DNA of 64,000 nucleotides from Convivina intestini (GTDB lineage Bacteria > Bacillota > Bacilli > Lactobacillales > Lactobacillaceae), in NCBI RefSeq assembly GCF_003096575.1, contig NZ_QEKT01000001.1, positions 192,102-256,101 of the forward strand. Reading direction: 5' to 3'. Every line of letters starts with the position of its first letter. Within the stretch, counting starts at the first letter, position 1. Under the pieces are notes generated by a model. That model was not told the origin of the DNA. It did not search any database and saw nothing but the letters and a program-made list of their open reading frames with translations. The translations under genes and the position numbers were made by a program. Positions 27,141 to 36,825 of the stretch are shown here, piece after piece.

Positions 27141-29344
27141 GTGATACTCTCCTGATAAATTTTTTGCAGCTCGGCTCGTGATAGATGTACGGTTTCTTCG
27201 CTAGTTACAAGCGCTAAATCATCACCATCCACTACCGTTCCAAGGTACTGGGCTTGCTTACCGGCTAAGGCCTCAAAGTCTGACTGGCATCGGGCTGGTA
27301 CGGTCACAAGAAAACGCCCAGCTGTTTCAGAAAACAAATATTTCGTTGGTGACTGCGTTTGGATTTTAAAGCCTAAATGACCGGTAAAACTAGCTTCTAA
27401 CAGAGCAACTGCCAATCCCCCCTCAGCTAAATCATGGGCACTGGCAAGATAGCCAGCTTGATTAGCCTGCATAACTAATTTCTGAACGGCCAATTCGTCT
27501 TCTGCATTAAAGTCAAACAATTGGCCTTCAATTTTACCGGTCTGCATTTTTTGAATTTCAGCCCCGTTAAAGCTGTCTTTGGTTGTCCCAATGAGATAAA
27601 TTCGATCACCTGAATTTTTAAAACCGATTGTCAAAGCCTGCGCTACATCTGCCAATAAGCCCACCATACCAATCATCGGGGTCGGATAGATTGGTTGCCC
27701 GTCGGTTTCGTTATAAAGAGAAACATTGCCAGAAATAACCGGTGTGTTCAAGCGTTTAGCCATACTATTAATACCTGCTACCGCTTGTTCCAGTTCGTAA
27801 TAGACTTCTGGATTATCAGGTGAACCAAAGTTTAAACAGTCGGTAATGCCAATTGGTAAAGCGCCGGTTGCTACAATGTTTCGAGCTGCTTCGGCTACGG
27901 CCATTTGGCCGCCTTTTTTCGGATCTAAATAGAGATAACGACCATTGACGTCAGTTGTCATGGCGAGGGCTTTTTTAGTACCCCGAATTCTAACCAAACT
28001 AGCATCGCCACCAGGCTTAATCACTGTGTCCGCCCGTACCATCGAATCAAAATGACGGAAAAGTGAGGCTTTAGAAGCAATGGTAGCTTGACCGATTAGT
28101 TTTTTAATCGTGGACTTTAAATCACTCACATCAGGTTGATACTGATTTTTAGTTAAATATTCCAAACGTTTTGGCTTTTGTGCCGTTAACTTTGGTTCGA
28201 GTGGATGGGTCAAGAAGCGCAGGGGTAAATCAGCTACAACCTTGTCTTGGAAATTCAAAACATAACGGCCATTATCAGTGACAGTACCAATCACTTGGGC
28301 ATCAAGATTATTTTGGCGGAATAGTTCTAAAATTTTGTCTTCTTGGCCGGCTTTCACAACTAAAAGCATTCTTTCTTGCGATTCTGAAAGCATCAATTCG
28401 TAGGGAATCATCCCGGCTTCTCGCTGAGGAACCAAATCCAAATTTAATTCAATACCCATGCCAGCTTTATCGGCCATTTCAGCACTAGACGATAATAAAC
28501 CGGCCGCTCCCATATCTTGAATGCCAACAATGATATCGGCATAGTCACGAATAGCCGTTAAAGTTGTATCCATGACTAATTTTTCTAAGAAAGGGTCGCC
28601 AACTTGGACAGCCGCTCGGTCAGCTTTTTCCTGACTGGAAAATTCAGCCGAAGCAAAGGAGGCCCCATTCATACCATCGCGACCAGTCTTGGCCCCAACA
28701 TAAATAATGGCATTTCCCACACCTTTAGCTTGACCAACCTGCATCGTAGCTTGGTCCATCAAACCCACGGCCATAACATTTACCAAGGGATTACCAGCAT
28801 AAACATCATCAAAGGCAATTTCTCCGCCAACGGTGGGAATGCCAATTGCATTGCCATAGCCCGCAATGCCGGCCACAATCCCATCAACCAAATGTTTGGT
28901 ATGGGCATTATCTAGTTCACCAAACCACAAAGAATCTAAGACGGCAATCGGCTGTGCTCCCATGGAAAAAATATCACGCAAAATCCCACCAACACCGGTT
29001 GCTGCTCCTTCATAGGGTTCCACAAAACTAGGATGATTATGACTTTCAGCCTTAAAAACGACGGCCTGATGATCTCCAATGTCTAAAATACCAGCCCCTT
29101 CACCTGGGCCTTGTAGCACGCGCTCATTTTGTGACCAAAATTTACGTAGCACGGCCTTTGATTTTTTATAGGAAACGTGTTCTGACCACATTCCTGAAAA
29201 AATACCAGTCTCAGTGAAATTTGGTAGGCGGTCTAGTTCAGTCACAATTAATTGATATTCTTTCTCGGTTAATCCCCACTCTAGGTATAATTTTGAATCA
29301 TGAATTTGCTGCGGCGTTAGCTCTTTCAACCCACTGGTCGTCAT
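27122..29344 (-). CDS. purL: Phosphoribosylformylglycinamidine synthase subunit PurL
   Basis: Synthetase subunit converting FGAR to FGAM with ammonia delivered by PurQ. The 740-residue small-type PurL has two AIRS-like halves: FSGMWSEHVSYKKSK and KAESHNHPSFVEPYEGAATG (about 90-110) in the first, and MTTDVNGRYLYLDP in the second. This form needs the separate PurS and PurQ found directly upstream. Start one base after the purQ stop region. Confidence 0.96.
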   Translation of the reverse strand: MTTSGLKELTPQQIHDSKLYLEWGLTEKEYQLIVTELDRLPNFTETGIFSGMWSEHVSYKKSKAVLRKFWSQNERVLQGPGEGAGILDIGDHQAVVFKAESHNHPSFVEPYEGAATGVGGILRDIFSMGAQPIAVLDSLWFGELDNAHTKHLVDGIVAGIAGYGNAIGIPTVGGEIAFDDVYAGNPLVNVMAVGLMDQATMQVGQAKGVGNAIIYVGAKTGRDGMNGASFASAEFSSQEKADRAAVQVGDPFLEKLVMDTTLTAIRDYADIIVGIQDMGAAGLLSSSAEMADKAGMGIELNLDLVPQREAGMIPYELMLSESQERMLLVVKAGQEDKILELFRQNNLDAQVIGTVTDNGRYVLNFQDKVVADLPLRFLTHPLEPKLTAQKPKRLEYLTKNQYQPDVSDLKSTIKKLIGQATIASKASLFRHFDSMVRADTVIKPGGDASLVRIRGTKKALAMTTDVNGRYLYLDPKKGGQMAVAEAARNIVATGALPIGITDCLNFGSPDNPEVYYELEQAVAGINSMAKRLNTPVISGNVSLYNETDGQPIYPTPMIGMVGLLADVAQALTIGFKNSGDRIYLIGTTKDSFNGAEIQKMQTGKIEGQLFDFNAEDELAVQKLVMQANQAGYLASAHDLAEGGLAVALLEASFTGHLGFKIQTQSPTKYLFSETAGRFLVTVPARCQSDFEALAGKQAQYLGTVVDGDDLALVTSEETVHLSRAELQKIYQESITWQLKD

Positions 29345-29345
29345 C

Positions 29346-30020
29346 TTATTTCCTTCCTACTGCCATACTCAAAGTCTGTAAAATGCTTTTGAAAAACGGC
29401 TGGCCAGCCGTATTCCCGGTAATGGCATCCACCGCCCGCTCTGGGTGGGGCATCATACCAAAAACATTACCAGCTAAATTGGTTATTCCAGCAATGTCAG
29501 CCACCGAACCATTAGGATTGTCGGCGTAGCGGAAAATAATTTGATGATTGGCTTCCATTTGGGCTAACGTTGCTGAATCAACATAGTAATTCCCCTCTCC
29601 GTGAGCGATTGGTATTTTAATTCGTGAATCGTTATAGGCATTGGTATAGGCCGTCTCGGGATTATCAATTAATAAATCAACCTCATCGCAGATAAAACCA
29701 GGTTGGGCATTACCAAACAACTGGCCTGGTAACAGACCGGCTTCAGTCAAAATCTGGAAGCCATTACAAATACCGACCACAATCTTGCCGTCTGCAGCGG
29801 CTTGGCTAACAGCCGCCATAACTGGCGCAAAACGAGCAATCGCACCACTTCTTAAATAATCCCCATAAGAAAAACCACCGGGCAAGAAGATTGCGTCATA
29901 GTTTGACAGGTCGGTGGTTTGAGCAGAAACCACCGTAGGTTCAAAGTTCAAATCGGCTAAGGCATGAAATAAATCTAAATCGCAATTGGATCCTGGAAAA
30001 GTAATCACAGCTGCCTTCAT
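29346..30020 (-). CDS. purQ: Phosphoribosylformylglycinamidine synthase glutaminase subunit PurQ
   Basis: Class I glutaminase that supplies ammonia to PurL. The 224-residue protein begins [16 protein letters not shown]. It has [18 protein letters not shown], the nucleophile cysteine in [10 protein letters not shown] (about 84-93) and the His-Glu pair in MPHPERAVD near the C-terminus. It overlaps purS by four bases. Confidence 0.95.
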   Translation of the reverse strand: MKAAVITFPGSNCDLDLFHALADLNFEPTVVSAQTTDLSNYDAIFLPGGFSYGDYLRSGAIARFAPVMAAVSQAAADGKIVVGICNGFQILTEAGLLPGQLFGNAQPGFICDEVDLLIDNPETAYTNAYNDSRIKIPIAHGEGNYYVDSATLAQMEANHQIIFRYADNPNGSVADIAGITNLAGNVFGMMPHPERAVDAITGNTAGQPFFKSILQTLSMAVGRK

Positions 30021-30283
30021 GACTGCACCTCATCATCATTTGAAACAAGTTCAAAGCGGTAGGTTTCGGTATTTTGATTGATTAGCAAGGCGTCCGTAAA
30101 GTCGGCTACCTCATTTTTGGCGGCGGCTACATTGGGCGCCGCCAAGTTAACTTCAAAGTATTTACCCTGCGTGACACTAGTGATACCCTGATAATTCATT
30201 CGTTGTAAAGCGGCCTGTATCACTTCTCCTTGGGGATCAACGATGGATGGTTTGTAAGTCACATAAATTTTTGCCGTGTACAT
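30017..30283 (-). CDS. purS: Phosphoribosylformylglycinamidine synthase subunit PurS
   Basis: An 88-residue bridging subunit that assembles PurL with PurQ. It opens [21 protein letters not shown] and includes GKYFEVNL, matching the short PurS family. It overlaps purQ and sits ten bases after purC, giving the usual C-S-Q-L order. Confidence 0.93.
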   Translation of the reverse strand: MYTAKIYVTYKPSIVDPQGEVIQAALQRMNYQGITSVTQGKYFEVNLAAPNVAAAKNEVADFTDALLINQNTETYRFELVSNDDEVQS

Positions 30284-30293
30284 AATTTTCCTC

Positions 30294-31037
30294 CTAAATG
30301 ACTTGCTCTAAACGACGCAACACTTCGCGATAGCCAACGGTCACATCACCAGTGTGCTGACGAAAAACGTCTTTATCTAAAGAATGGCCTGTTTGCTGAT
30401 CAATCAACCGCATGTTATCCGGCGATAGTTCATCAGCCAAAATGATTGTCCCTGCCGTATTTCTGCCAAATTCCAACTTAAAATCAACTAAGCGAATCCC
30501 GACTTGTTCAAACAATTGCCCTAGTAAATCATTAATAATTTGTGCTTGTTGCCTTAGCACTGCTAACTCGTCAGGGCTGGCAAAGCCCAAGGCCAAAATT
30601 TGTGAATCATTAATAAAAGGGTCATCTAAAGCATCTGATTTATAATAAAACTCTTGCACCACCGGATGTAATGGCATTTGATTCGGTACAGCAAAGTGAC
30701 TAACAAAGTGACCAGCAGCAAAATTACGACTAACAACTTCAATTGGTATCATTTGCAAAGCCTGTACCAATTCATCCGTTTGAGAAACGGTTTTTAAATA
30801 ATGTTGCGCAACTCCATGTTTTTCTAAGTAGGTAAAGAGTAAATGACTGATTTTGCTATTGATTTCCCCCTTACCAATAATGGTTTCTTTAACTTTGCCA
30901 TTGAGGGCGGTAGCCTGATCTAGATAATGAATCCAAAGAATATCCGGCTGGTTGGTTAAATAAACTTGCTTCGCCTTCCCCTCATACTTCAAATTTCCCT
31001 GTTCAATCACTGCATTATCATAGTTCGTCTTGGTCAT
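30294..31037 (-). CDS. purC: SAICAR synthetase
   Basis: Adds aspartate to CAIR with ATP. The 247-residue protein has the N-terminal GNLKYEGKAKQVYLT, the family signature IPIEVVSRNFAAGHF (about 96-110) and the second signature LVDFKLEFGR (about 178-187) followed by ILADELSPDNMRL. It starts about twenty bases inside the end of purK, so the two are translated in close linkage. Confidence 0.95.
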   Translation of the reverse strand: MTKTNYDNAVIEQGNLKYEGKAKQVYLTNQPDILWIHYLDQATALNGKVKETIIGKGEINSKISHLLFTYLEKHGVAQHYLKTVSQTDELVQALQMIPIEVVSRNFAAGHFVSHFAVPNQMPLHPVVQEFYYKSDALDDPFINDSQILALGFASPDELAVLRQQAQIINDLLGQLFEQVGIRLVDFKLEFGRNTAGTIILADELSPDNMRLIDQQTGHSLDKDVFRQHTGDVTVGYREVLRRLEQVI

Positions 31038-32139
31038 GTGCTTGCCCCCACTGTTCTAAAGCTTTAATGGCTGAATCGCCAATGACTGTAATATGCCCCA
31101 TCTTACGCTGAGGTCGAATAGTTCCTTTGCCATAGTCATGAAAATGCCACTCCGGATGATCAACTAAAGCTTGTCGGGCCGCGATTATATCCTCTCCTAA
31201 AAGATTCAGCATCATCGCCGGTTGCTCCTGGGTAATCGGTGGTAGCGTTAAACCAGTGATACTGCGAATATGGCCTTCAAATTGTGAAATATTGCAAGCT
31301 TCAATCGTATAGTGGCCGGAATTATGAGGGCGTGGCGCCAATTCATTAACCCAAATTTCTTGCTCAGTAACAAATAATTCAATGCCCAACACACCCCGTA
31401 AATTCAAGGCCGCCGCAATTTTGTGAGCTAAACTTTCAATTTTTTGTGCCTGAGTATCACTAATGGCAGCCGGAGCATAACTGCGATGCAAAATATGATT
31501 CTGATGAAAATTTTGAGCAATCGGCCAAGTCGTCAATTTTCCTTGGGCATCACGAGTAACCATGATGCTGAGCTCTTGGTCAAAGGCGACTCGCGCTTCT
31601 AAAATCAACTCTCCCGCTGGAAAATCCGATAGTAATCGCTGCGCATCGGAAGCATCATTAACGTTCCACTGGCCATGCCCGTCATAACCACCATGGCTGG
31701 TTTTTAAAATCGCTGGATAACCAATCTGCGCTAGCGCTGTTTTAAAATCGGCCTTAGAATTTACCGCTTGAAAATCAGTTACTGCTACCTGGGCAACTTC
31801 TTTAATAAAGGTCTTTTCGGCAATCCGATTGCTCGTAATCTCCAGCAATCTCTCTCCTTGAGGAATGGGTCGGGTAACTGTTTGTAAAGTCTCAATGGAT
31901 ACGTTTTCAAATTCATAGGTTAAGAGGTCGCTGGCCTGGGCTAGGGATGCCACAGCTTTAGCATCATCATAGGCAGCGACAATTTGAAAGTCGGCAACCT
32001 GTCCAGCTGAACAGGCTTGGTCGGGATCTAAAATACCAATTTTATAACCCATACTTTTGGCCGCTAAGGCCATCATTTGCCCTAATTGTCCCCCACCAAT
32101 AATCCCGATGGTCGTTGGCGGTAAAATAGGTCCCGTCAT
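31018..32139 (-). CDS. purK: N5-carboxyaminoimidazole ribonucleotide synthase
   Basis: ATP-grasp enzyme that carboxylates AIR with bicarbonate. The 373-residue protein begins [23 protein letters not shown] (N-terminal dinucleotide-like fold) and has [13 protein letters not shown] and [18 protein letters not shown] (about 266-283), both PurK hallmarks. It overlaps purE by four bases. PurK then PurE make up the two-step bacterial route to CAIR. Confidence 0.95.
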   Translation of the reverse strand: MTGPILPPTTIGIIGGGQLGQMMALAAKSMGYKIGILDPDQACSAGQVADFQIVAAYDDAKAVASLAQASDLLTYEFENVSIETLQTVTRPIPQGERLLEITSNRIAEKTFIKEVAQVAVTDFQAVNSKADFKTALAQIGYPAILKTSHGGYDGHGQWNVNDASDAQRLLSDFPAGELILEARVAFDQELSIMVTRDAQGKLTTWPIAQNFHQNHILHRSYAPAAISDTQAQKIESLAHKIAAALNLRGVLGIELFVTEQEIWVNELAPRPHNSGHYTIEACNISQFEGHIRSITGLTLPPITQEQPAMMLNLLGEDIIAARQALVDHPEWHFHDYGKGTIRPQRKMGHITVIGDSAIKALEQWGQAHDQDEL

Positions 32140-32621
32140 TTTAGTTCCTCCTCACTGGCCATGGCCACTTGTCGGTCCGCTACTCGTTTACTATTTAATT
32201 TTTTTAATAAAACTGGATCCTGTAGTGCTAAAATCTGCGCCGCCAGTAAGGCTGCGTTAGTGGCCCCGGCAGTGCCAATAGCGACCGTAGCTACTGGTAC
32301 ACCAGCAGGCATTTGTACAATTGACAAGAGTGAATCCAAACCGTTCAGGGCTCGCGATTGAATTGGCACCCCAATGACAGGTAAATTCGTATTCGCCGCC
32401 AACATTCCTGGTAAATGGGCGGCACCACCAGCTCCAGCTATGATGACTTGCAAACCCTGCTTCTGTGCACTTTGGCTATAACTTTGTAATTCAATCGGCA
32501 TTCGATGGGCTGAGATGACATGTTTTTCATAAGCAATCCCGAGCGCCTCTAGTTGCTGCGCAGCAAGTTTCATTGTGGGCCAATCACTTTTAGACCCCAT
32601 AATTAGGCCAACATCTGCCAT
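32136..32621 (-). CDS. purE: N5-carboxyaminoimidazole ribonucleotide mutase
   Basis: Converts N5-CAIR to CAIR. The start is set at the ATG at 32621, with GGAGGG upstream, because the family begins [16 protein letters not shown]; the longer frame adds ten unlikely residues. The 161-residue class I PurE includes VISAHRMP (about 42-49) with the active-site histidine and [11 protein letters not shown]. It is the first gene of the purine operon. Three PurBox-like motifs lie upstream of it. Confidence 0.94.
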   Translation of the reverse strand: MADVGLIMGSKSDWPTMKLAAQQLEALGIAYEKHVISAHRMPIELQSYSQSAQKQGLQVIIAGAGGAAHLPGMLAANTNLPVIGVPIQSRALNGLDSLLSIVQMPAGVPVATVAIGTAGATNAALLAAQILALQDPVLLKKLNSKRVADRQVAMASEEELK

Positions 32622-32630
32622 ATCACCCTC

Positions 32631-32726
32631 CATTGTTCGGCTTTTATACAAAATAACGATTTCAAATCATTCTATGTTCGATTTACGTATCATTCTAACA
32701 GAATAAATTTGATAATGTTCGCTATT
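32631..32726 (-). promoter_or_regulatory. purE operon control region with three PurBox-like motifs
   Basis: On the minus strand, AATAGCGAACATT, TAAATCGAACATA and AAAGCCGAACAAT resemble the PurR box AWWWCCGAACWWT; the first and last differ by one base. The CGAAC cores (GTTCG on the plus strand at 32717, 32676 and 32635) are exactly 41 bp apart. A TATAAA -10 candidate (plus-strand 32643-32648) lacks a good -35, as expected if PurR activates. The first box then lies at about -80. The third is next to the ribosome site. Confidence 0.6.
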
Positions 32727-32758
32727 TATCTAATAAAATTCTTAAAATCCAAAAAAAT

Positions 32759-32796
32759 AACCATAAAATCCGGACAATCAGCCAGATTTCATGGTT
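32759..32796 (-). terminator. Terminator of the TauE/SafE-type gene
   Basis: A 15-bp nearly perfect stem (32759-32773 with 32782-32796) is followed leftward by a T7 run. It isolates the exporter gene from the purine operon. Confidence 0.8.
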
Positions 32797-32847
32797 TTCA
32801 ATCGTATTAAATTCTAATTTTATTCAACGTCGCCCTAATAAAATTAA

Positions 32848-33642
32848 TTAAAAATAAGCCTTCACAAACAAATCCACAGCTAAAGCAATCGCCGCCAGTG
32901 AAATCACGATTTTAAGTAATCTTTCAGGTAGACGGCGAACAATTCGAGGGCCAATCCAGCCCCCGATAAATAGGCCAATTCCCAAAGGAACCATTAAGCT
33001 CCAATAGATATGGGATGACAGAATGTAGATAATGGTGGCAACGAGGTTGGCACAACCCAATGATAGATTTTTTAAAGCATTATAAGATGCAAAAGACATG
33101 GTCGTTGTGGCTGATAAAATGGCCAATAATAAAACGCCCCCAGCTGCACCAAAGTAGCCACAGTAAACACCGACTAGTAAAATGCCGATTGAAACAACGA
33201 ATTGATACAGTGGATGCTGATCATCATTTTCAATTGATTCACGATTGGCTGAGGCTGGCCGGTTATGATTTGATTTATTAATCTGGGATAGTAAAAGTAA
33301 CCCGGCAACCAAGACAAAAAAAGGCACAATTTTTTCAAAAGTCGTTGCCGGTGCTGATAGTAATAACCAAGCCCCAAGGATTGACCCACCAACTGTAAAG
33401 GGTAAAATTTTGATAATATCGGCACGATGATTACCCAATTCCTTACGGGAGGAAACCGTCGTCCCCAAGCCAGTCATGACTAAGGCAGCGGTATTGGTAA
33501 CATTGGCATAAATTGGTGGCACCCCCACTGCTAGCAAGGCTGGATAAGAAATTAAGGAGGCTAATCCCGCTGTGGAAGAAACAATGCCAGCTAGAATGCC
33601 CATTGGAATTAAAAAAAGAAAATGTTGCCAGTATTCAGTCAT
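32848..33642 (-). CDS. TauE/SafE-family sulfite/organosulfur exporter-like membrane protein
   Basis: A 264-residue membrane protein with about eight helices. The two repeats typical of the family are visible: GILAGIVSSTAGLASLISYPAL near the start and GVYCGYFGAAGGVLLLAIL near residue 160. TauE/SafE proteins are thought to export sulfite, sulfoacetate or similar anions; the substrate here is unknown. The start at 33642 is chosen because GAGGGTGG lies seven bases upstream, whereas the longer GTG start falls inside that site. Single-gene unit with its own terminator. Confidence 0.8.
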   Translation of the reverse strand: MTEYWQHFLFLIPMGILAGIVSSTAGLASLISYPALLAVGVPPIYANVTNTAALVMTGLGTTVSSRKELGNHRADIIKILPFTVGGSILGAWLLLSAPATTFEKIVPFFVLVAGLLLLSQINKSNHNRPASANRESIENDDQHPLYQFVVSIGILLVGVYCGYFGAAGGVLLLAILSATTTMSFASYNALKNLSLGCANLVATIIYILSSHIYWSLMVPLGIGLFIGGWIGPRIVRRLPERLLKIVISLAAIALAVDLFVKAYF

Positions 33643-33728
33643 AATCAAATCCACCCTCGATTAAAAAATAATTACTTTTTATTGTATCATTGCCAGTTTA
33701 ATCAATTTCTCAAGATTATATAAAAAAA

Positions 33729-33753
33729 ACACAAGCTATGAGAAAACTTGTGT
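33729..33753 (-). terminator. Terminator of the fructansucrase gene
   Basis: ACACAAG (33729-33735) and CTTGTGT (33747-33753) with a long T-run leftward, just after the gene end at 33762. Confidence 0.75.
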
Positions 33754-33761
33754 TCCTATGG

Positions 33762-36104
33762 TTATACAGAAATCAATTGTTGGTTAGCGTCATTGCCCAG
33801 ATAAGCCGGATACTTAGTCGGTGTGACTACTAAATCCCCCTGACCTAAGACATGGTCGGTCACCATCGTGGTTGAATGACCATCTATTTTTAGTAACAAA
33901 GAGGGAGCAAAAGACTTATTATGCAAATAAGCGGTTACGACAAATTCATTATTATTGGGATCCTGATTTGGTATTACGTAATGGGCATAAGTAAAGTCAG
34001 GACTATTTTTAGGAATATTTGATACTAACACTAAACCATTTCCATTTAGCGGTTGATAGTGACCATTAATGCCATCTTCAGATACAAAACCGAGCATATA
34101 AATTGGGTACTGATCAGCATCATTACCATGCACATGCACATCGCTACTAGCCATGCGGTCGCCACGCGTATCCGTAAAGAGATACCACTTATTTTGAAAA
34201 TGAATCAAATTAGGCCGTTCTAATTCATCGTTAACTGCATTGGCCGTCACCAAGGGCTTCATCACTTCCTTAACCGTAAAATCAGGATTTAAACTCATAA
34301 TGCCAATCGCAGCATTGGCCAAATACGTTAATTGGTATTCCTTAGAACCAGTACTTTGAATCAAACGTTGGCGTTCTTTTACGAAAGCCTCTTTATCACT
34401 AGTGTAATAAGCCTGATTATAAAAATTATCCAAGCCCTGATTACCGTTGCTTGTACTGGTATTGCCCTCAAACACTAGATAATACTGATTATTATCAAAT
34501 ACTAAATGAGGATCTCTTAAACAATAATCGTCCCAAACTGAACCAGCAAAACCGGCCATATTATCTTGATTTTGGTATAGCTTGCCATCCCCAGCGTATA
34601 GCGAACGATGATCAGTAGTTTTACTATGGTTAATAAACAAGCCATTTGCCCAACTATTGTTTTTGGGATCGATGGTAATTTGAGCTGTGGTTAGGACCTG
34701 TCCGCCCGGTGTCATCAAGTGGGTATGGTTCGTATAAAATACCCGCAAGGTATTATCATCGGGATTTAACATGATTGTTGAACCAGACCATTCGGCCTGC
34801 ATGTATTTCAAATACGGATCATCAGCGACTGCTCCTTCACCAAATTGATTAAAGAGATAACCTAGATAAGTCCAGGAATTAGTTCCCGTTGGATGCCCAT
34901 CAATTGGTTGGGAAAATAATCCCATTTTAGCGGATATGCCCCCTGCGGGTGCAGTTAAACCGATAACTAGATGATAGCCATGAAAGTTAGCCAGGGTCCC
35001 GTCTGGATTTTGAACCGGCCAAGAGTCCCAAACATTCAACGGTTCTTGACGACCAGTTATTGGTCGTCTTAAAACAGCATCTTCTAACTCTTGATTAAGA
35101 CTTTTACTAACTGGGCGTGGGGCTTGATACTGAGGATTATTGACGTTTTGACTAATGCTTTGTAGATTTTCACGGGTCAGATGACCAATCCCATAATCGT
35201 CATAATAAACCTGTCGACTTTTCGTTGTCGCCTGCACATCAACCCAGCCGATGCTACTTGGTGTGAATTGAAACGGCAAACGCCCATTAGAAGCATGCCC
35301 CAAACTGACTAAGGCCACGTTATAATCATCAATTTGTCCCAAAGTTTGGTTAGAATACGCATCAACGTACACGGGTGTATCTTTTTGGACATAATCCAGA
35401 GAATAAATTGATTCATTCATGGGGCTATTATCATCAACGATTTTGGTATTGACTGCTCCCAACGTTTGTAGGGATTGCTGTCCCTGCTGCCAAATATTGC
35501 CGATAATAAGCGGCATCGTTTGAAGTAAAGAATCTTTAGTGGGTCCCATGGCATTCGGGGAATCCATATCTGGAGAATTCCACTCATTAAGGGGCAAGAG
35601 CAAGGCCGGTCCGAGGGCCTCCACGATATTGCTCATAATATCCCACCAGTTTAAATTAGCTAATGTTTGGGCGAATGGAGCAATGACCGCCTGCTAAGCA
35701 TTCATTAATTCAACTTGGTTGGTTAAATCATCAATAGTAGAATCAGCTGCTGGACCATTTTGCGACTTATTATCTACCGGTGGTACAGTGTCGACTGAAC
35801 TAGGGGTTGGGCTTGAAGGTTGGTCAGACGATGGATTATCAGTTGGCACCTGGCTTATGGTTTGCGGTTCAGGATCAACCGGTACTTGCTTTCCCTGAAC
35901 CGGGTTAGTTGGCTGGTCAGTCTTATCAGCCAACGTTACTTGCATGACTTGTGCAGGGTTAGCGACCCCTGCTGACTCATTGGCCGCAACCTTGGTGTTA
36001 GCCATGGTCAACTGTAATCCGACTGTCATCGTGCAAATCATAGTTGTAGTCAACCAACGCCGACGAATGGAAAAAAATTGGTCTGGTTTTTTATTTTGAA
36101 ACAT
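33762..36104 (-). pseudogene. GH68 fructansucrase (levansucrase/inulosucrase), interrupted by an in-frame stop
   Basis: Fructansucrases act outside the cell, moving fructose from sucrose to levan or inulin. The first fragment (35694-36104) carries a signal peptide (IRRRWLTTTMICTMTVGLQL) and a Pro/Thr/Ser-rich linker, then stops at TAG (35694-35696) after residue 136. The same frame continues through QAVIAPFAQTLANLNWWDI into the catalytic domain. There all three key motifs survive: the nucleophile Asp in NVWDSWP (about 204 of the second fragment), the stabiliser in LRDPH (about 375) and the acid/base Glu in DELERPN (about 470). No LPxTG anchor is visible at the end. Without readthrough the catalytic part has no export signal, so polymer formation is probably lost. 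It neighbours the sucrose PTS genes. Confidence 0.85.
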
Positions 36105-36182
36105 ACATTAATCTTTCTATACCGATAAAATTACTTTCGAACAGATTGTTTTAGTATAGCAAAATATAGGAATGAATATGAA

Positions 36183-36208
36183 AAAACTGTCCTAAAATAG
36201 ACAGTTTT
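36183..36208 (-). terminator. Terminator of the PadR regulator unit
   Basis: AAAACTGTC (36183-36191) pairs with GACAGTTTT (36200-36208); T-run on the leftward side. Confidence 0.8.
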
Positions 36209-36222
36209 CGGCTTAATCTACT

Positions 36223-36369
36223 TTATAAATAAGTTTCAATGGCTTGATCAGTATGATGCCAGCTCGATAAACGCACATACATCAATAAATTTTCATAGTA
36301 TTTTTTGTTGTCCGGATTTAACTTTTCCCGTAAAAAATTATTACTCTCAATCATGTCATTAACATTCAT
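36223..36369 (-). pseudogene. Short remnant (48 residues) downstream of the PadR gene
   Basis: Reading MNVNDMIESNNFLREKLNPD then KKYYENLLMYVRLSS, this frame resembles the N-terminal helical segment of Lactobacillales proteins (DUF1129-like, from memory) that often follow PadR genes and are much longer. It ends at TAA (36223-36225), with the operon terminator directly after. It starts four bases from the PadR stop, so it would be co-translated. I read it as a truncated remnant; a genuine 48-residue protein is also possible. Confidence 0.5.
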
Positions 36370-36373
36370 CTAC

Positions 36374-36703
36374 TTATTGCTCCTCTATCAATTTATTGAC
36401 AATTTGAGCTAAAAATTGCCATTCTTGTACGAATTCCTGTCGAGCTGCTTGGCCATCCAGTGTAATATTATAATACTTACGATCTGGACCATTTTCAGAC
36501 GGCTGCATCTTTCCAACGAGATAATGTCGTTTTTCCATGGCCGCTAGTAAGGGATAGATGGTCCCTTTGGGGATGTTATCTAAGCCATACTGATTTAACT
36601 GGGTACTGATACCATAGCCATAATCAGGCTGTTTAGCTAAAATCATCAGCATAACCCCTTGCAAAATCCCCTTTAACATTTGACTGGATATATTGGGTTG
36701 CAT
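36374..36703 (-). CDS. PadR-family transcriptional regulator (copy 1)
   Basis: A 109-residue winged-helix repressor. The start at 36703 is chosen because AGAGGTG lies upstream and the family pattern begins soon after (QMLKGILQGVMLMILAKQPDYGYGI). It has TIYPLLAAMEKRHYL (recognition helix) and DRKYYNITLDGQAARQEF (wing) and a short C-terminal dimer helix, as in the small PadR-s2 subfamily. A near-perfect palindrome overlaps its own -35 element, so it probably represses itself. The usual target class (a membrane protein gene next door) appears reduced to a remnant. Confidence 0.85.
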   Translation of the reverse strand: MQPNISSQMLKGILQGVMLMILAKQPDYGYGISTQLNQYGLDNIPKGTIYPLLAAMEKRHYLVGKMQPSENGPDRKYYNITLDGQAARQEFVQEWQFLAQIVNKLIEEQ

Positions 36704-36736
36704 TGTATTCACCTCTACTATGTTTAACCAACTACC

Positions 36737-36776
36737 AGTATAAAATATTTCAGCTAGTTTGTAAAACATACTAGCT
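36737..36776 (-). promoter_or_regulatory. padR promoter with overlapping palindromic operator
   Basis: TTTACA, 17-base spacer, TATACT on the minus strand (-35 at plus 36760-36765, -10 at 36737-36742). A 25-bp near-perfect palindrome (36752-36776), with AGCTAGT arms and an inner TGT-N3-ACA, covers the -35. It fits PadR autoregulation. Confidence 0.6.
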
Positions 36777-36788
36777 AATAATAAAAAA

Positions 36789-36818
36789 ACTAGCTTTCTA
36801 AAATTTAGAAAAGCTAGT
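36789..36818 (-). terminator. Terminator of scrAB
   Basis: ACTAGCTTTCTAAA (36789-36802) pairs with TTTAGAAAAGCTAGT (36804-36818, one bulge); a T-run follows leftward. It lies just after the scrB stop. Confidence 0.75.
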
Positions 36819-36825
36819 CTTATAT

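Noticed and set aside
32766-32778. A PurBox-like sequence on the plus strand (AAATCCGGACAAT)
   Set aside because: It is part of the stem and loop of the terminator at 32759-32796, so the match is best explained by that hairpin.
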